From Acidobacteriota bacterium (GTDB taxonomy: Bacteria > Acidobacteriota > Thermoanaerobaculia > Gp7-AA8), in NCBI GenBank assembly GCA_003223635.1, contig QHVS01000156.1, positions 1-33,222 of the forward strand: a DNA stretch of 33,222 bases, read 5' to 3'. A program made the translations under genes and the position numbers. Shown here piece by piece: positions 8,463 to 16,370 of the stretch. Numbering within the stretch: the stretch's first letter is position 1; every line of letters begins with the position of its first letter. Under the pieces are notes generated by a model. The model searched no databases. It saw only the letters and a program-made list of their open reading frames with translations, and had not been told where the DNA came from.

Positions 8463-9731
8463 CTACTCTGCGGGTTCTACGCGCAGGTGCAGCCCGTCGA
8501 CGCCGCTGACCCGCACGCGCGTCCCTTCCGGCAGGGATGTCGGCGCCACGGCGTTCCACAACTCACCGTGCACGAATACTTTCCCTTCCGGACCGAGCTG
8601 TGTTCGCGCCACGCCGATCTCACCGATCATCCCCTCCCGTCCCGTGGCCACCCGCACACGTCGCGCGCGAAGGACGAGAGTGGTCAGGAAGATGGCGATC
8701 AGGCCGATCGGCACGCTGACGATCAGTGCCGTTAGGAGATGGACCCGCATCTCCGGAATCGGACCGTCGACCAGGAAGAGGGCGCCGAAAATCATGCAGA
8801 TGATCCCGCCGATGCCCAGAACGCCATGGGTGGCGTACTTGGCCTCGAGAGCGAAAAGCGTGAATGCGAGGAGCAGCAGGGCCAGGGAGGCGTAGCGGGT
8901 GGGCAGCAAATTGAGCGCGAAGAGCGCCAGAAGAATGGAGATGACGCCTACCACTCCCGGCACGACCGCGCCGGGATGATTGAACTCCGCAAAAATCGCC
9001 AGCGCGCCAAGGGCGAACAGCAGGAAAGCGATGTTGGGGTCCATCAACTTCGAGAGCAGCCGCTCCTTGAGCGACATGTCATAGGTTCGAAGGGGCTTTC
9101 CGACGAGATGCAGCGTGGTCGTGGAGCCGTTGTATCGACGCAGTGTTTTCCCGTCGAAGGCCTGGAAAAGCGATGGCAGATTGGGCGCCACCACGTCGAT
9201 CAACTTCTGGTGCAGGGCCTCGTCTTCGGTGAACGACTTCGATTCGCGCACGGCGCTCTCGGCCACCGTGACGTTGCGGCCGCGACGCGCAGCGATCGTG
9301 CGCATGAATGCCGCCGCATCGTTCTCCATCTTCGTCTTCATGATCTCATCCATCTTTTCGCCGAAGACGACAGGATGCGCCGCGCCGGTGTTCGTGCCCG
9401 GCGCCATCGCCGCGATGTCCGCGGATTCGAGGATGAAAAAGCCTGCCGATGCCGCCCGGGCCCCCGCCGGCGCCACATAGACAATCACCGGCACGCGGGA
9501 GGTCATGATCTTCTCCACGATGGAGCGGGTGGAGTCGATCAGTCCGCCGGGGGTTCGCAGTTCGATGACCACCGCGTCGTCATTCGTGCGGGCCGCTTCA
9601 GTCAACGCCCGTCCGATGAACTCGTCGCTGATCGGATGAATCATGTCGTCGACCGTGATCTTCAGAATCGCGGCCTGCGCGCAGAGGGGGATGGCGAAAG
9701 CGAGTGCGCTGAGCAGAAATCGACGCGGCAT
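8463..9731 (-). CDS. NfeD-type membrane serine protease (long form)
   Basis: This is a 422-aa protein. Long NfeD proteins combine a ClpP-like serine protease, several membrane helices and a C-terminal OB fold. Residues 1-20 are a signal peptide ([16 protein letters not shown]). The protease domain (~22-190) has the oxyanion-type motif [10 protein letters not shown], the nucleophile S95 in AASAGFF, and the probable catalytic K134 in KMENDAAAF, a Ser-Lys dyad as in archaeal 1510-N. Residues ~230-350 contain about four to five hydrophobic helices, and ~360-420 form the OB domain ([21 protein letters not shown]). All catalytic residues appear intact. The slipin gene follows directly. The gene starts 9 nt after the stop of the receiver gene. 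Confidence 0.95.
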   Translation of the reverse strand: MPRRFLLSALAFAIPLCAQAAILKITVDDMIHPISDEFIGRALTEAARTNDDAVVIELRTPGGLIDSTRSIVEKIMTSRVPVIVYVAPAGARAASAGFFILESADIAAMAPGTNTGAAHPVVFGEKMDEIMKTKMENDAAAFMRTIAARRGRNVTVAESAVRESKSFTEDEALHQKLIDVVAPNLPSLFQAFDGKTLRRYNGSTTTLHLVGKPLRTYDMSLKERLLSKLMDPNIAFLLFALGALAIFAEFNHPGAVVPGVVGVISILLALFALNLLPTRYASLALLLLAFTLFALEAKYATHGVLGIGGIICMIFGALFLVDGPIPEMRVHLLTALIVSVPIGLIAIFLTTLVLRARRVRVATGREGMIGEIGVARTQLGPEGKVFVHGELWNAVAPTSLPEGTRVRVSGVDGLHLRVEPAE

Positions 9732-9740
9732 GCACGAATT

Positions 9741-10094
9741 CTACTGCTCTGCGCAGTCGTGAACGGTATCGATGAGCAGTCCGAACTCGAGCGGCTTTCG
9801 CAGGGTCGCCCGGACCGGGAGATCGGAGCCCGCTGCCGTGCCGGCGACGATCAGGCGGTTCCGGAGCTCAGGCATGGTGGCGACCAGGTCCCGAATCCAC
9901 TGCGCGCCGCTCGGTGACATCGCCGGGTCGACCAGAATGGCGTCATAGCGGCCCGTGCGCAGTTTCTGAGTGAACGCAGCCGCCTCGGCCGTCACGTCGA
10001 CGGCGTAGCCTTGTCTCTGGAGAATATGGAGGATGAGGGCGAGGACGATTTCGTCAGCGTCGCCGACGAGCACCCTCTTACGAGCAACCGACAA
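9741..10094 (-). CDS. Stand-alone response-regulator receiver protein
   Basis: This 117-aa protein is a single CheY-like receiver with no output domain. The acidic pair lies in VLVGDADE, the phospho-acceptor Asp in AILVDPAM, the Thr in IVAGTAAG, and the Lys in LRKPLEF, so phosphorylation looks possible. The start is TTG at 10094, supported by a GGAGG ribosome site nine nucleotides upstream; no in-frame ATG is nearby. No cognate histidine kinase is encoded in the window. It is placed between the zinc-ribbon gene and nfeD, in the same direction. It probably acts by protein-protein contact, but its partner is unknown. Confidence 0.85.
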   Translation of the reverse strand: MSVARKRVLVGDADEIVLALILHILQRQGYAVDVTAEAAAFTQKLRTGRYDAILVDPAMSPSGAQWIRDLVATMPELRNRLIVAGTAAGSDLPVRATLRKPLEFGLLIDTVHDCAEQ

Positions 10095-10183
10095 CGGCCG
10101 GTACCTCCGACTTCTAGCGTTCCGTGGGGAACGGCATCGGAGACTCTCCGCAGCCGTGCTCGCCTATAACTCGGCGGGCGCTG

Positions 10184-10202
10184 CAGTTATTTCAAATAAC
10201 TG
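10184..10202. promoter_or_regulatory. 19-nt perfect AT-rich palindrome
   Basis: CAGTTATTT and AAATAACTG flank a single C, forming a perfect palindrome over the stop codon of the zinc-ribbon gene. It is 82-110 nt upstream of the receiver gene start. Read on the - strand it includes TTGAAA, which could serve as a -35 element, with a poorly matched TTATAG 20 nt later. The symmetry suggests an operator or an AT-rich terminator stem. No direct evidence separates these. Confidence 0.4.
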
Positions 10203-10372
10203 TGTGCGGCTTCCAGACGGCGACGGGACGAGGTCGCTTCGCGACGCAGCGCCGCGTGATCGTCATAGAGCGAATGACCGCAGGCCGCGCAGAGCTGATC
10301 CTCATCGACCAACTCCGCCGCGGCGAAGCGGCATGAACATAGCCCACACACGATGTCCAATCTCTCTTCCAT
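10187..10372 (-). CDS. Small zinc-ribbon protein
   Basis: This is a 61-aa protein. The start is ATG 10372, preceded by an AGGAG ribosome site five nucleotides away. Two Cys knuckles, CGLCSC (C9-C14) and CAAC (C28-C31), would bind one zinc ion, and the C-terminal 25 residues are basic and probably helical. The protein belongs to no family I can name; small zinc ribbons often bind nucleic acid or serve as protein adaptors. It lies 8 nt after the preceding 121-aa gene, so it is probably in the same transcript as the genes from dnaB downward. Confidence 0.75.
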   Translation of the reverse strand: MEERLDIVCGLCSCRFAAAELVDEDQLCAACGHSLYDDHAALRREATSSRRRLEAAHSYLK

Positions 10373-10380
10373 CAGCACTC

Positions 10381-10746
10381 CTATTTGGGAACGTAGCTCG
10401 CCTCCGCGATTTCGCGTTCTTCTCTCATTCTTCGAGTCTCGGCGATCAGGCGGAGATCGAAGAGGATCTGCTCGTAATCGTCGTCGCGCGGACCGTCGAC
10501 CAGATCGGTGAACTGGCCGGCAGCCGCTTCGCCTCTGGAGAATTCGAGCAGCTTCTTTGCGTCGCCGAGGGCCAGGCGGAGATAAAACTCGAGGTCCTCT
10601 GACAACTCGGCCGAACTCTCGGCGCGACGGGCAAGCGACAGGGCCCGCGCGATGAAGCGAACCGCGTCGGCCGATTTCGCCCGACACCAATGCGACCACT
10701 CGTTTGGAGAACGGGTCGTTCGGATTTCGAAACGTCGTTCGTTCAC
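10381..10746 (-). CDS. Unknown 121-aa soluble protein
   Basis: I chose GTG 10746 as the start because GGAGG lies six nucleotides upstream. An earlier in-frame ATG at about 10772 (MEMTSKEAG) overlaps the preceding gene and lacks such a site. The protein is hydrophilic and charged, with predicted helices, for example DAVRFIARALSLARRAE and an acidic-to-basic C-terminal helix ending in RRMREEREIAEASY. There is no signal peptide, membrane segment or metal-binding motif. I do not recognise a family. It is sandwiched between the DUF1761 gene (17-nt gap) and the zinc-ribbon gene (8-nt gap). Confidence 0.7.
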   Translation of the reverse strand: MNERRFEIRTTRSPNEWSHWCRAKSADAVRFIARALSLARRAESSAELSEDLEFYLRLALGDAKKLLEFSRGEAAAGQFTDLVDGPRDDDYEQILFDLRLIAETRRMREEREIAEASYVPK

Positions 10747-10763
10747 GCCAGCCTCCTTTGAAG

Positions 10764-11180
10764 TCATCTCCATAGCGCCAGAATGATTCCCGCGATCACG
10801 AAGGAGACGAGGTTGTACCCGGAGTTGATGAGCCAGAGCGCTTTCGGTTGCGACGAGAAGAGCGCGGTGGCCAGGCTCGTCGCAGCGGCGAATCCCACCC
10901 AGCAGAAAACCCCGACCAGAGCGCCGCGGAGGGGAGTGACCGGGGGAAGATGTCTGATGACCACGGCGAGCGAGGCAGCGATGAGCAGTCCGCAGATGAA
11001 TGCCATCAGAAGCAGCAGGGGCATGGGGCCAGAGGCGGCCTTCATCTCCTCTTCGCTTTTCCCCATCAGCCGGATCCACGGCTTGGCGAAGAGAGCCTTG
11101 GAGTACCAGAGTCCACCGAGGATGAAGATGACGACACCGCTCACCAGGACGGCCCAGTAATTGATGTGAGGAATTGGCAT
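10764..11180 (-). CDS. DUF1761-family membrane protein
   Basis: This is a 138-aa integral membrane protein with four predicted helices: residues ~8-25, ~52-72, ~83-105 and ~115-136. The N-terminal motif INYWAVLVSGVVIFILGGLWY followed by WIRLMGKS is the hallmark of DUF1761, a family of unknown function. The start ATG 11180 has a GGAGG ribosome site seven nucleotides upstream. It begins 10 nt after the dnaB stop, so dnaB and this gene are likely cotranscribed. No functional residue can be pointed to. Confidence 0.88.
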   Translation of the reverse strand: MPIPHINYWAVLVSGVVIFILGGLWYSKALFAKPWIRLMGKSEEEMKAASGPMPLLLLMAFICGLLIAASLAVVIRHLPPVTPLRGALVGVFCWVGFAAATSLATALFSSQPKALWLINSGYNLVSFVIAGIILALWR

Positions 11181-11190
11181 CGGATCCCTC

Positions 11191-12588
11191 CTACTCCGGC
11201 GCGAAGTCGGGCGACGGTTCGTAGTTGAAGAATTTGGTGATGTCGTTGCGGAAAACGAGCTTGAAATCGCCGATCGGCCCGTTGCGCTGCTTGGCGATGA
11301 TGATTTCGGCGATTCCCTTCTCCTCAGTGTCCCTGTTGTAGACCTCATCGCGATAGATGAAGGCCACCAGATCGGCATCCTGCTCGATCGAACCCGACTC
11401 GCGCAGATCGGCCAGCTGCGGGCGATGATCGCCGGTGCGCTGCTCCGGCCGCCGCGATAATTGCGACAGCGACACAAGCGGTACGTTCAGCTCCTTGGCC
11501 ACGGCCTTCAGGCCGCGCGAGATCTGGGAGATCTCCTGGTTGCGCGACTCGACCTTTCCTCTGACCGACATGAGCTGCAGGTAGTCGATCATGATCAGGT
11601 CGAGGCCCGCTTCCATCTTCAAACGCCGCGCTTTGGCCCGCATCTCCATGACGTCGATGCCGGGCGTGTCATCGACAAAGATCTTCGCTTTCGCCAACCG
11701 GGCCGATGCTTCGGCCAGATCGCGCCAGTTGCGCTCGGAGAGCATGCCCCCTCGAATCAAGTGATTGGGAACGCCTGACTCGGAGGAGAGGATACGCAAG
11801 CCGATCTGCTCCCTCGACATCTCCAGCGAGAAAACCCCCACCGAGTAGAGCCGCTGCGCCGGCGCGCGGGGCGTTCCGGCGCGATCGGGGATGGCGATCG
11901 CCTCCGCGATGTTCATCATGAAGCTCGTCTTGCCCATGGAGGGACGCGCGGCGAGGATGATCAGGTCCTGCGGCTGGAAGCCGGAGGTGTATTCGTTGAA
12001 CCGGTCGTAGCCGGTGGGGATACCGGTGATGAGTTTCCCGGCATGCTGAAGCTGCTCGATCGCCGCCATGTTCTGGCGGTTGATGCGATCGAGAGCGACG
12101 AAACCCTTGTCGATGCTCCCTTCGGCGATCTCGTAGAGCGATCGCTCGGCGATGGACATCACCTCGGTCGATTCGCCGGGCGCGTCGAGCGCGGCGCGCA
12201 TGACGCTGTTGCCCATTACGATCAGCCGCCGCAGCATCGACTTTTCCTTGACGATCCGCGCGTATCGCTCGACGTTGGCGATGTCCGGGATGCCATCCAC
12301 CAGGGAAGTGATGTAGGCGAAACCGCCGATGCCATCGAGTTGGGCGCGCCTGAACAGTTCCTCTTTCAGGGTCAGGGCATCGATCTCCCGACTCTGCTCA
12401 GCCAGCTGACGCATCGTGGCGAAAATCGCGCGGTGAGAGTCTTTGAAGAAATCCTCGGTCTGTACCAGACCGATCACGCGGTAGAACGCGTGGTTGTTCA
12501 TGAGAATGGAGCCGAGAACGGCACGTTCGGCGTCAGGGCTTTGCGGAAGCGGCCGATCGAGAACCGTATCGAGTTGAACCGCACTCAT
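11191..12588 (-). CDS. dnaB: Replicative DNA helicase DnaB
   Basis: This is a 465-aa protein of typical length. DnaB is the hexameric 5'-3' helicase that unwinds DNA ahead of the replication fork and recruits primase. The N-terminal domain (~15-120) starts with PQSPDAERAVLGSIL. The RecA-like C-terminal domain has a Walker A motif RPSMGKTS, Walker B LIMIDYLQLM, the conserved Gln/Arg-rich VSLSQLSRRPEQR, an arginine-finger region and a closing IIIAKQRNGPIG. A short Pro/Arg-rich insertion (DRAGTPRAPAQR) lies between Walker A and SVGVFSLEMS, longer than in well-known DnaB proteins. The start is ATG 12588. It is the first gene of the long minus-strand run, followed 10 nt later by DUF1761. Confidence 0.97.
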   Translation of the reverse strand: MSAVQLDTVLDRPLPQSPDAERAVLGSILMNNHAFYRVIGLVQTEDFFKDSHRAIFATMRQLAEQSREIDALTLKEELFRRAQLDGIGGFAYITSLVDGIPDIANVERYARIVKEKSMLRRLIVMGNSVMRAALDAPGESTEVMSIAERSLYEIAEGSIDKGFVALDRINRQNMAAIEQLQHAGKLITGIPTGYDRFNEYTSGFQPQDLIILAARPSMGKTSFMMNIAEAIAIPDRAGTPRAPAQRLYSVGVFSLEMSREQIGLRILSSESGVPNHLIRGGMLSERNWRDLAEASARLAKAKIFVDDTPGIDVMEMRAKARRLKMEAGLDLIMIDYLQLMSVRGKVESRNQEISQISRGLKAVAKELNVPLVSLSQLSRRPEQRTGDHRPQLADLRESGSIEQDADLVAFIYRDEVYNRDTEEKGIAEIIIAKQRNGPIGDFKLVFRNDITKFFNYEPSPDFAPE

Positions 12589-12757
12589 TGGACGATTGCC
12601 GGGAATTTTCCTTCCGGTTTTCTTCCGAAAAAGTTTTCAGAAGGAAACTCGCAGCCCATTCCGCAGCGCATCCGCAGGCCGCGCTGGCCGCAAACTGTTG
12701 ATCCCACGCCCTCCACACCTTTTCTTTCTAAGTTTTTCGATTGTGCTGCAAACCGTC

Positions 12758-12786
12758 TTGACACGGAAAAGCAGGGCACGAACTAT
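12758..12786 (+). promoter_or_regulatory. Sigma70-like promoter for parvulin gene
   Basis: A perfect -35 box TTGACA (12758-12763) is followed after 17 nt by AACTAT (12781-12786), a weak -10. Transcription would start near 12793, giving a leader of about 175 nt before the parvulin start codon. It is on the correct strand and in the correct gap. Confidence 0.55.
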
Positions 12787-12881
12787 TTTCGCTCAAGACG
12801 AGACGATCGTTCGAAAAATCTCACGATTCGATTCAGGGTTGTCGGTTCGTCAGCGCGTTCTTCATTCTTCATTCGAACTTC

Positions 12882-12907
12882 CCGATCTACTCTTGGTAGA
12901 GGATCGG
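12882..12907 (+). other. Leader hairpin upstream of parvulin
   Basis: CCGATCTAC (12882-12890) pairs with GTAG (12896-12899) and ATCGG (12903-12907) around the loop TCTTG, with a 3-nt bulge (AGG). A weaker stem follows at about 12917-12940. These are in the long 5' leader and could affect mRNA stability or translation. I do not recognise a known RNA family. Confidence 0.4.
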
Positions 12908-12967
12908 AATTGGCCCCACCCGAACCATGTTGGTCACCGGGTCGTCGAAACTCCGTCAGGAGGAAAC

Positions 12968-13897
12968 ATGAAACGAATCGTTCTCGCGCCGCTCATCGCG
13001 GTCGCCCTGCCGATGTTCGCCCAAGCGCCGCAGCAGCAGCCCGCCCCCGTGCCGGATGCGCAAAGGCCGGTGGCCATCATCAACGGCGAGGTGATCACCG
13101 CCGAGAAGCTCGACCGCCTCTACGACCACATGGGCGCGCAGATGCGCGCACAGTACGCCAGGACCGGCGGCAAGGCCGCGTTTCTGGAGACCTACCTTCG
13201 CAAGCGGCTGATGATTCAGGAAGCGCTCAAGGCTGGCTTCGACAAGCGGCCGGACGTGCAGGCCGACTTCGAAGCCGCGAAAGAATCGGCGCTCTTCGAC
13301 CGCTATGTCCGCGACGTCGTCGCCGCTCCGATCGTTACCAGCGCGGAAATTCGCCAGTACTATGACCAGCATCCCGACGACTTCCTCACTCCCGAGCAGG
13401 TGAAGGTGCGCCACATCGTCATCGGTCCGCGGGCACGAAACAAGGAGGAAGCGCAGATGGCGATCGAGCAGATCGCCGCTCAGCTGCATGCCCAGAATGC
13501 GGCCGTGAAGTCGACCGACCCTGTCGTCGCAGCGCAGATACGCGCCCGGAACTTTGCCGAACTGGCGCGCAAGTACTCGCAGGATGGCTCCGCGGAGTCG
13601 GGTGGTGACCTCGGATGGGTCAATCGAGGCCAGCTCGATGCAACCTTCGAGGAGGCCGCCTTCCAGATGAAGAAGGGCGTTACCAGCGGCGTGATCCAGA
13701 CGAACTTCGGCTACCACCTCATCTTTGTGGAAGACAAGAAGCCGGTCGGCACAGAGCCGTTCGAGCAGGCCCAGCCGTCGATTCGAGAGTTCCTCATGAA
13801 CCAGCACGCCGCGGACGTGATGAGCGCGGTGACGAAGCTGACGAACGAGCTGAAGGCGAACAGCAAGATCGCCCTGCATCCCGAGAACATCCGGTAA
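12968..13897 (+). CDS. Periplasmic parvulin-type peptidyl-prolyl isomerase
   Basis: This is a 309-aa protein. Residues 1-18 are a signal peptide (IVLAPLIAVALPMFAQA), followed by a Pro/Gln linker. A SurA/PrsA-like chaperone segment begins at VAIINGEVITAEKLD, and the rotamase domain covers ~155-270: VKVRHIVIGPRA, FAELARKYSQDGSAESGGDLGW, and GYHLIFVEDKKP near the end. It should catalyse cis-trans isomerisation of prolyl bonds and chaperone exported or outer-membrane proteins. The start ATG 12968 has AGGAGG six nucleotides upstream. It is divergent from dnaB and ends 3 nt before the stop of the convergent membrane-protein gene. The rotamase region carries an insertion (~185-205, HAQNAAVKSTDPVV) compared with minimal parvulins. 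Confidence 0.93.
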   Translation: MKRIVLAPLIAVALPMFAQAPQQQPAPVPDAQRPVAIINGEVITAEKLDRLYDHMGAQMRAQYARTGGKAAFLETYLRKRLMIQEALKAGFDKRPDVQADFEAAKESALFDRYVRDVVAAPIVTSAEIRQYYDQHPDDFLTPEQVKVRHIVIGPRARNKEEAQMAIEQIAAQLHAQNAAVKSTDPVVAAQIRARNFAELARKYSQDGSAESGGDLGWVNRGQLDATFEEAAFQMKKGVTSGVIQTNFGYHLIFVEDKKPVGTEPFEQAQPSIREFLMNQHAADVMSAVTKLTNELKANSKIALHPENIR

Positions 13898-13900
13898 CCC

Positions 13901-14818
13901 CTACGCATCCTCCGCCCTGGTCCGTGGAGCGAACCGGCCGAAGTAGCGCCGGATCCAGATCAGGAATGCGAAGTAGGCGATCCAGGCCACCGCGGCGAGG
14001 CCCCACAGCAGCGGATTGCCGAAGATCTGCTCGAGGTGCATGGCCCGAATCTGCGGCGTCATCACCCCCATCTGTTCGTAGACCCGGTTTATATCGGTTC
14101 TGGCCAGCATCAGAGCGGCGAAAACGCCGCCAATGAGCTGCAACAGCACGAGCGTCCACCACGCCGATTCCTTCAATCGATAGAGCTGCACGGCGACGAA
14201 GGCGAGTAGCGCGGCCAACGCCAGCGCGGTGAGCGTGGCAGGCGCGCCGCTGAGCACCGTGCCGAACAGTGGGATGACAGGGCGCGCGGCGTTGGCAATC
14301 AACACCACCGCGCCAAAGGCCAGCACCAGCGAGACGCCGAGAACCGGGAGCGGAACGCGATCGGTCCAGCGCACCTGGGTGTCATTCGTTTCGACGGTCG
14401 CTCGCACGTCCCGTCGACCGTAAAACAGGATGAACACCAGCGGCAGGATGACGTAGATCAACGCGACCAGCGCGGTCACGAAAACGGTGACCATCCGAGC
14501 GGCCGATGGCGGCACCAGTACCATGATGTGGGGCATGACGAGAATGAGCATCGCGCCAGAGATGACGCCGCTGATCAACCAGATCCAGCTCACAACGAGA
14601 GCCAACGCCCGGGCCCAGCGGCGCTTGCGAATGGATCCGATTCCAACCGCGAACAAATACGCGGCGAATACCGCGTAGACGAGCAGATTCTGGGCGATGG
14701 AGGCCTGCGGAACCGTTGAAACTGCCACCGTGGCCAGGATGATCAGCAGGCAGATCGCCCCTCCGATGAGGTGAATGATCCCGAAAAAGACGAGAGCGCC
14801 GCTTCGATCCTTCAACAT
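13901..14818 (-). CDS. Unknown multi-pass membrane protein
   Basis: This is a 305-aa protein of no recognised family. I count about eight hydrophobic helices: ~8-30, ~42-62, ~70-90, ~112-133, ~155-175, ~190-210, ~218-238 and ~270-290. A short charged loop with GRRDVRATVETNDTQ lies near the centre and a basic tail WIRRYFGRFAPRTRAEDA at the end. No transporter or enzyme signature is visible. The start ATG 14818 lacks a clear ribosome site. It lies 36 nt downstream of the siroheme decarboxylase gene and on the same strand, so cotranscription is possible. Function is unknown. Confidence 0.75.
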   Translation of the reverse strand: MLKDRSGALVFFGIIHLIGGAICLLIILATVAVSTVPQASIAQNLLVYAVFAAYLFAVGIGSIRKRRWARALALVVSWIWLISGVISGAMLILVMPHIMVLVPPSAARMVTVFVTALVALIYVILPLVFILFYGRRDVRATVETNDTQVRWTDRVPLPVLGVSLVLAFGAVVLIANAARPVIPLFGTVLSGAPATLTALALAALLAFVAVQLYRLKESAWWTLVLLQLIGGVFAALMLARTDINRVYEQMGVMTPQIRAMHLEQIFGNPLLWGLAAVAWIAYFAFLIWIRRYFGRFAPRTRAEDA

Positions 14819-14854
14819 GCCGGACCGCGGTGTCCAAATTCGATGCCGAGTCGG

Positions 14855-15886
14855 CTAGGAGACGGCGGTGGCGGCTCGTTTGGCCCCGTGTGCGCTCTCC
14901 CAATCCTCGGCTTCCGGGGAGAAGAGGTTGATCCTTGCCTTCTTGTACTCCCGCGTCGGATAAAGCGCTTGCTTCTCCGTCAAGCCGCTATCGATGGCCA
15001 GATCGTTGATGATCGACTCGCATTCATCGACTGAGCGGCCGTGAACGATCGTGTAGAGGTTGTAGGGCCAATCCTCGTACGTTGGACGCAGATAACAATG
15101 GGAGACTGCGCGATTCTGGGACATCTTCGAGCCAAAGTCGTCCACTCGGTTCTCGGGAACCACCCACACGCCCATCGCGCTGGCGGAGAAGCCCGGCTTT
15201 CGTGACTGGACCACCGCTCCGAAGCGCCGGATCTGGCCGCGCTTGAGGAGATTCTTCGCTGCGGCGAGCAACTCGTCCGCGGCGACTTCGCCGTTCTTGG
15301 CCAGCGCATCGAACGGGCGCGGCTGCAGCGGCAGATCGCGCTGCAGCAGACGAACGCATTCGATCTCCAACGGAGTCAGCGGAACATATTTCTCGTCGCT
15401 GTGCCCGTCTTCCGTTCCCTGCCCTTCGCCACCGTCGCCGCCGCTGTGCTTGAACAGCTTGAGCGTCGGCAGGGAGCGCACCGTCGAGCATCCCGCCTCG
15501 TCGCCCAGGATCTGGATGGTCTTCTCCAAACCGAGCCTGGAGGCAGGGGCTACGGCAATGGTGAACCACAGGTTGAAGTCATTGTTCCGTCGATAGTTCT
15601 GGCTCACGCCGGGGTAGGCATTGATCACGGACGCCGCCTCATCGATTCGTTCCGGCTCGACTTTCGCGGCCACCAGAGATGAACGATAGCCGAGCGCGCG
15701 GGCATCGAATTGCGCGGAAAGCTGCCGCACAATCCCTTCGCGTTTGAGACGCTCGGTGCGTTTGATCACCTCTTTTTCGGACATGTCGATGGTCTGTCCG
15801 ATGAAGGCAAACGGAGTTGAAACGAGCGGAAGCTCACCTTGCAGAGCACCCAACAACTCCCGGTCCCGTTGATCGATTTCCTGCAT
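14855..15886 (-). CDS. Fused siroheme decarboxylase (AhbA-AhbB type)
   Basis: This is a 343-aa protein. Siroheme decarboxylases turn siroheme into 12,18-didecarboxysiroheme, a step of the alternative heme pathway and of heme d1 synthesis. They resemble Lrp/AsnC regulators and are usually two proteins. Here both halves are joined. Half 1 (~1-147) has a winged-helix start IDQRDRELLGALQGELP and VRQLSAQFDARALGY, then NNDFNLWFTI. A Gly/Glu/Asp-rich linker spans ~148-166. Half 2 (~168-325) has a second winged helix, RRFGAVVQSRKPGF, VSHCYLRPTYEDWPYNLY and a closing YPTREYKK. The start is ATG 15886, with GAGG six nucleotides upstream; ATG 15937 lacks a ribosome site. No other heme gene is in the window. 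A DNA-binding regulator is the alternative, but the AsnC_trans_reg2-like motifs favour the enzyme. Confidence 0.85.
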   Translation of the reverse strand: MQEIDQRDRELLGALQGELPLVSTPFAFIGQTIDMSEKEVIKRTERLKREGIVRQLSAQFDARALGYRSSLVAAKVEPERIDEAASVINAYPGVSQNYRRNNDFNLWFTIAVAPASRLGLEKTIQILGDEAGCSTVRSLPTLKLFKHSGGDGGEGQGTEDGHSDEKYVPLTPLEIECVRLLQRDLPLQPRPFDALAKNGEVAADELLAAAKNLLKRGQIRRFGAVVQSRKPGFSASAMGVWVVPENRVDDFGSKMSQNRAVSHCYLRPTYEDWPYNLYTIVHGRSVDECESIINDLAIDSGLTEKQALYPTREYKKARINLFSPEAEDWESAHGAKRAATAVS

Positions 15887-15959
15887 ATGGATCCTCGGCT
15901 CGAAGAGCTTTTTTGTCGGCGTGGGGATGAACTGCATTGTAGCGTGATCGACACAATTG

Positions 15960-16370
15960 TCACCACTGCAATGAAGGCGGTGCAATCGCGCCGGCGTCCG
16001 GCACGGTGAGAATCGGGTATTCCGCCGACGAAAGGCGCTCATTCGGCGTGCCGCCGGCAGCGGCCAGCCAGGCCAGGTGGTGCCGAGAGGCTTTCTCCAC
16101 AGCTCCTCGATCAACGCCACAAAAGACGGGAGGGAATGGCTCCAATCGCTTGAGGGCGGCATCAAAAAGACGCCCAGCGCCCCGGTACGTCCCGCGCTGA
16201 ACGTGATGATAGGCCGCCGCAATCTGAATCATTCCCTGCAAAAACTGCTCGATGTCGGTCTCCGCCGCGAGCCACAGCGTCTCCCATGCCTCGTGGGCTT
16301 CCCAGAATTCGCGGCGGTTGAAATGATCCATGCCCGCCGTGAAGTGGGTGACGAAATCGGGCTTGGACAT
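15960..16370 (-). CDS. DUF309-family protein
   Basis: This is a 136-aa protein when started at ATG 16370. The motif FNRREFWEAHEAWETLWL followed by FLQGMIQIAAAYHH is the hallmark of DUF309, a helical family of unknown function with conserved His and Glu residues. The start is set directly against a 7-nt tandem repeat array, and no ribosome site is present. The same frame stays open through the array to ATG 16496, giving a 178-aa form that would begin with EYRAPST repeats. Because the repeat unit is 7 nt, gain or loss of a unit would switch the longer form in or out of frame. The gene lies between the broken dehydrogenase gene and the siroheme decarboxylase gene. Confidence 0.82.
   Translation of the reverse strand: MSKPDFVTHFTAGMDHFNRREFWEAHEAWETLWLAAETDIEQFLQGMIQIAAAYHHVQRGTYRGAGRLFDAALKRLEPFPPVFCGVDRGAVEKASRHHLAWLAAAGGTPNERLSSAEYPILTVPDAGAIAPPSLQW

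Larger units (their letters stand above)
12589..12967. other. Divergent intergenic region with promoter and leader
   Basis: A 379-nt gap separates the divergent dnaB and parvulin genes. It is more AT-rich than its neighbours, with runs such as TTTTCCTTCCGGTTTTC near 12604-12622. It holds a sigma70-like promoter for the parvulin gene and a ~175-nt leader with hairpins, annotated separately. I see no DnaA-box cluster, so an origin is not supported. No dnaB promoter stands out. Confidence 0.6.

Noticed and set aside
8739-9917. Long + strand frame opposite nfeD
   Set aside because: Low-complexity Arg/His/Gly-rich product; the - strand protein has intact NfeD motifs.
12589-12967. Replication origin next to dnaB
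   Set aside because: No DnaA-box cluster and no dnaA or gyr neighbours; it is better explained as a promoter and leader region.
14855-15886. Lrp/AsnC transcription regulator
   Set aside because: Two tandem AsnC-like halves with siroheme-decarboxylase-type motifs argue for an enzyme.
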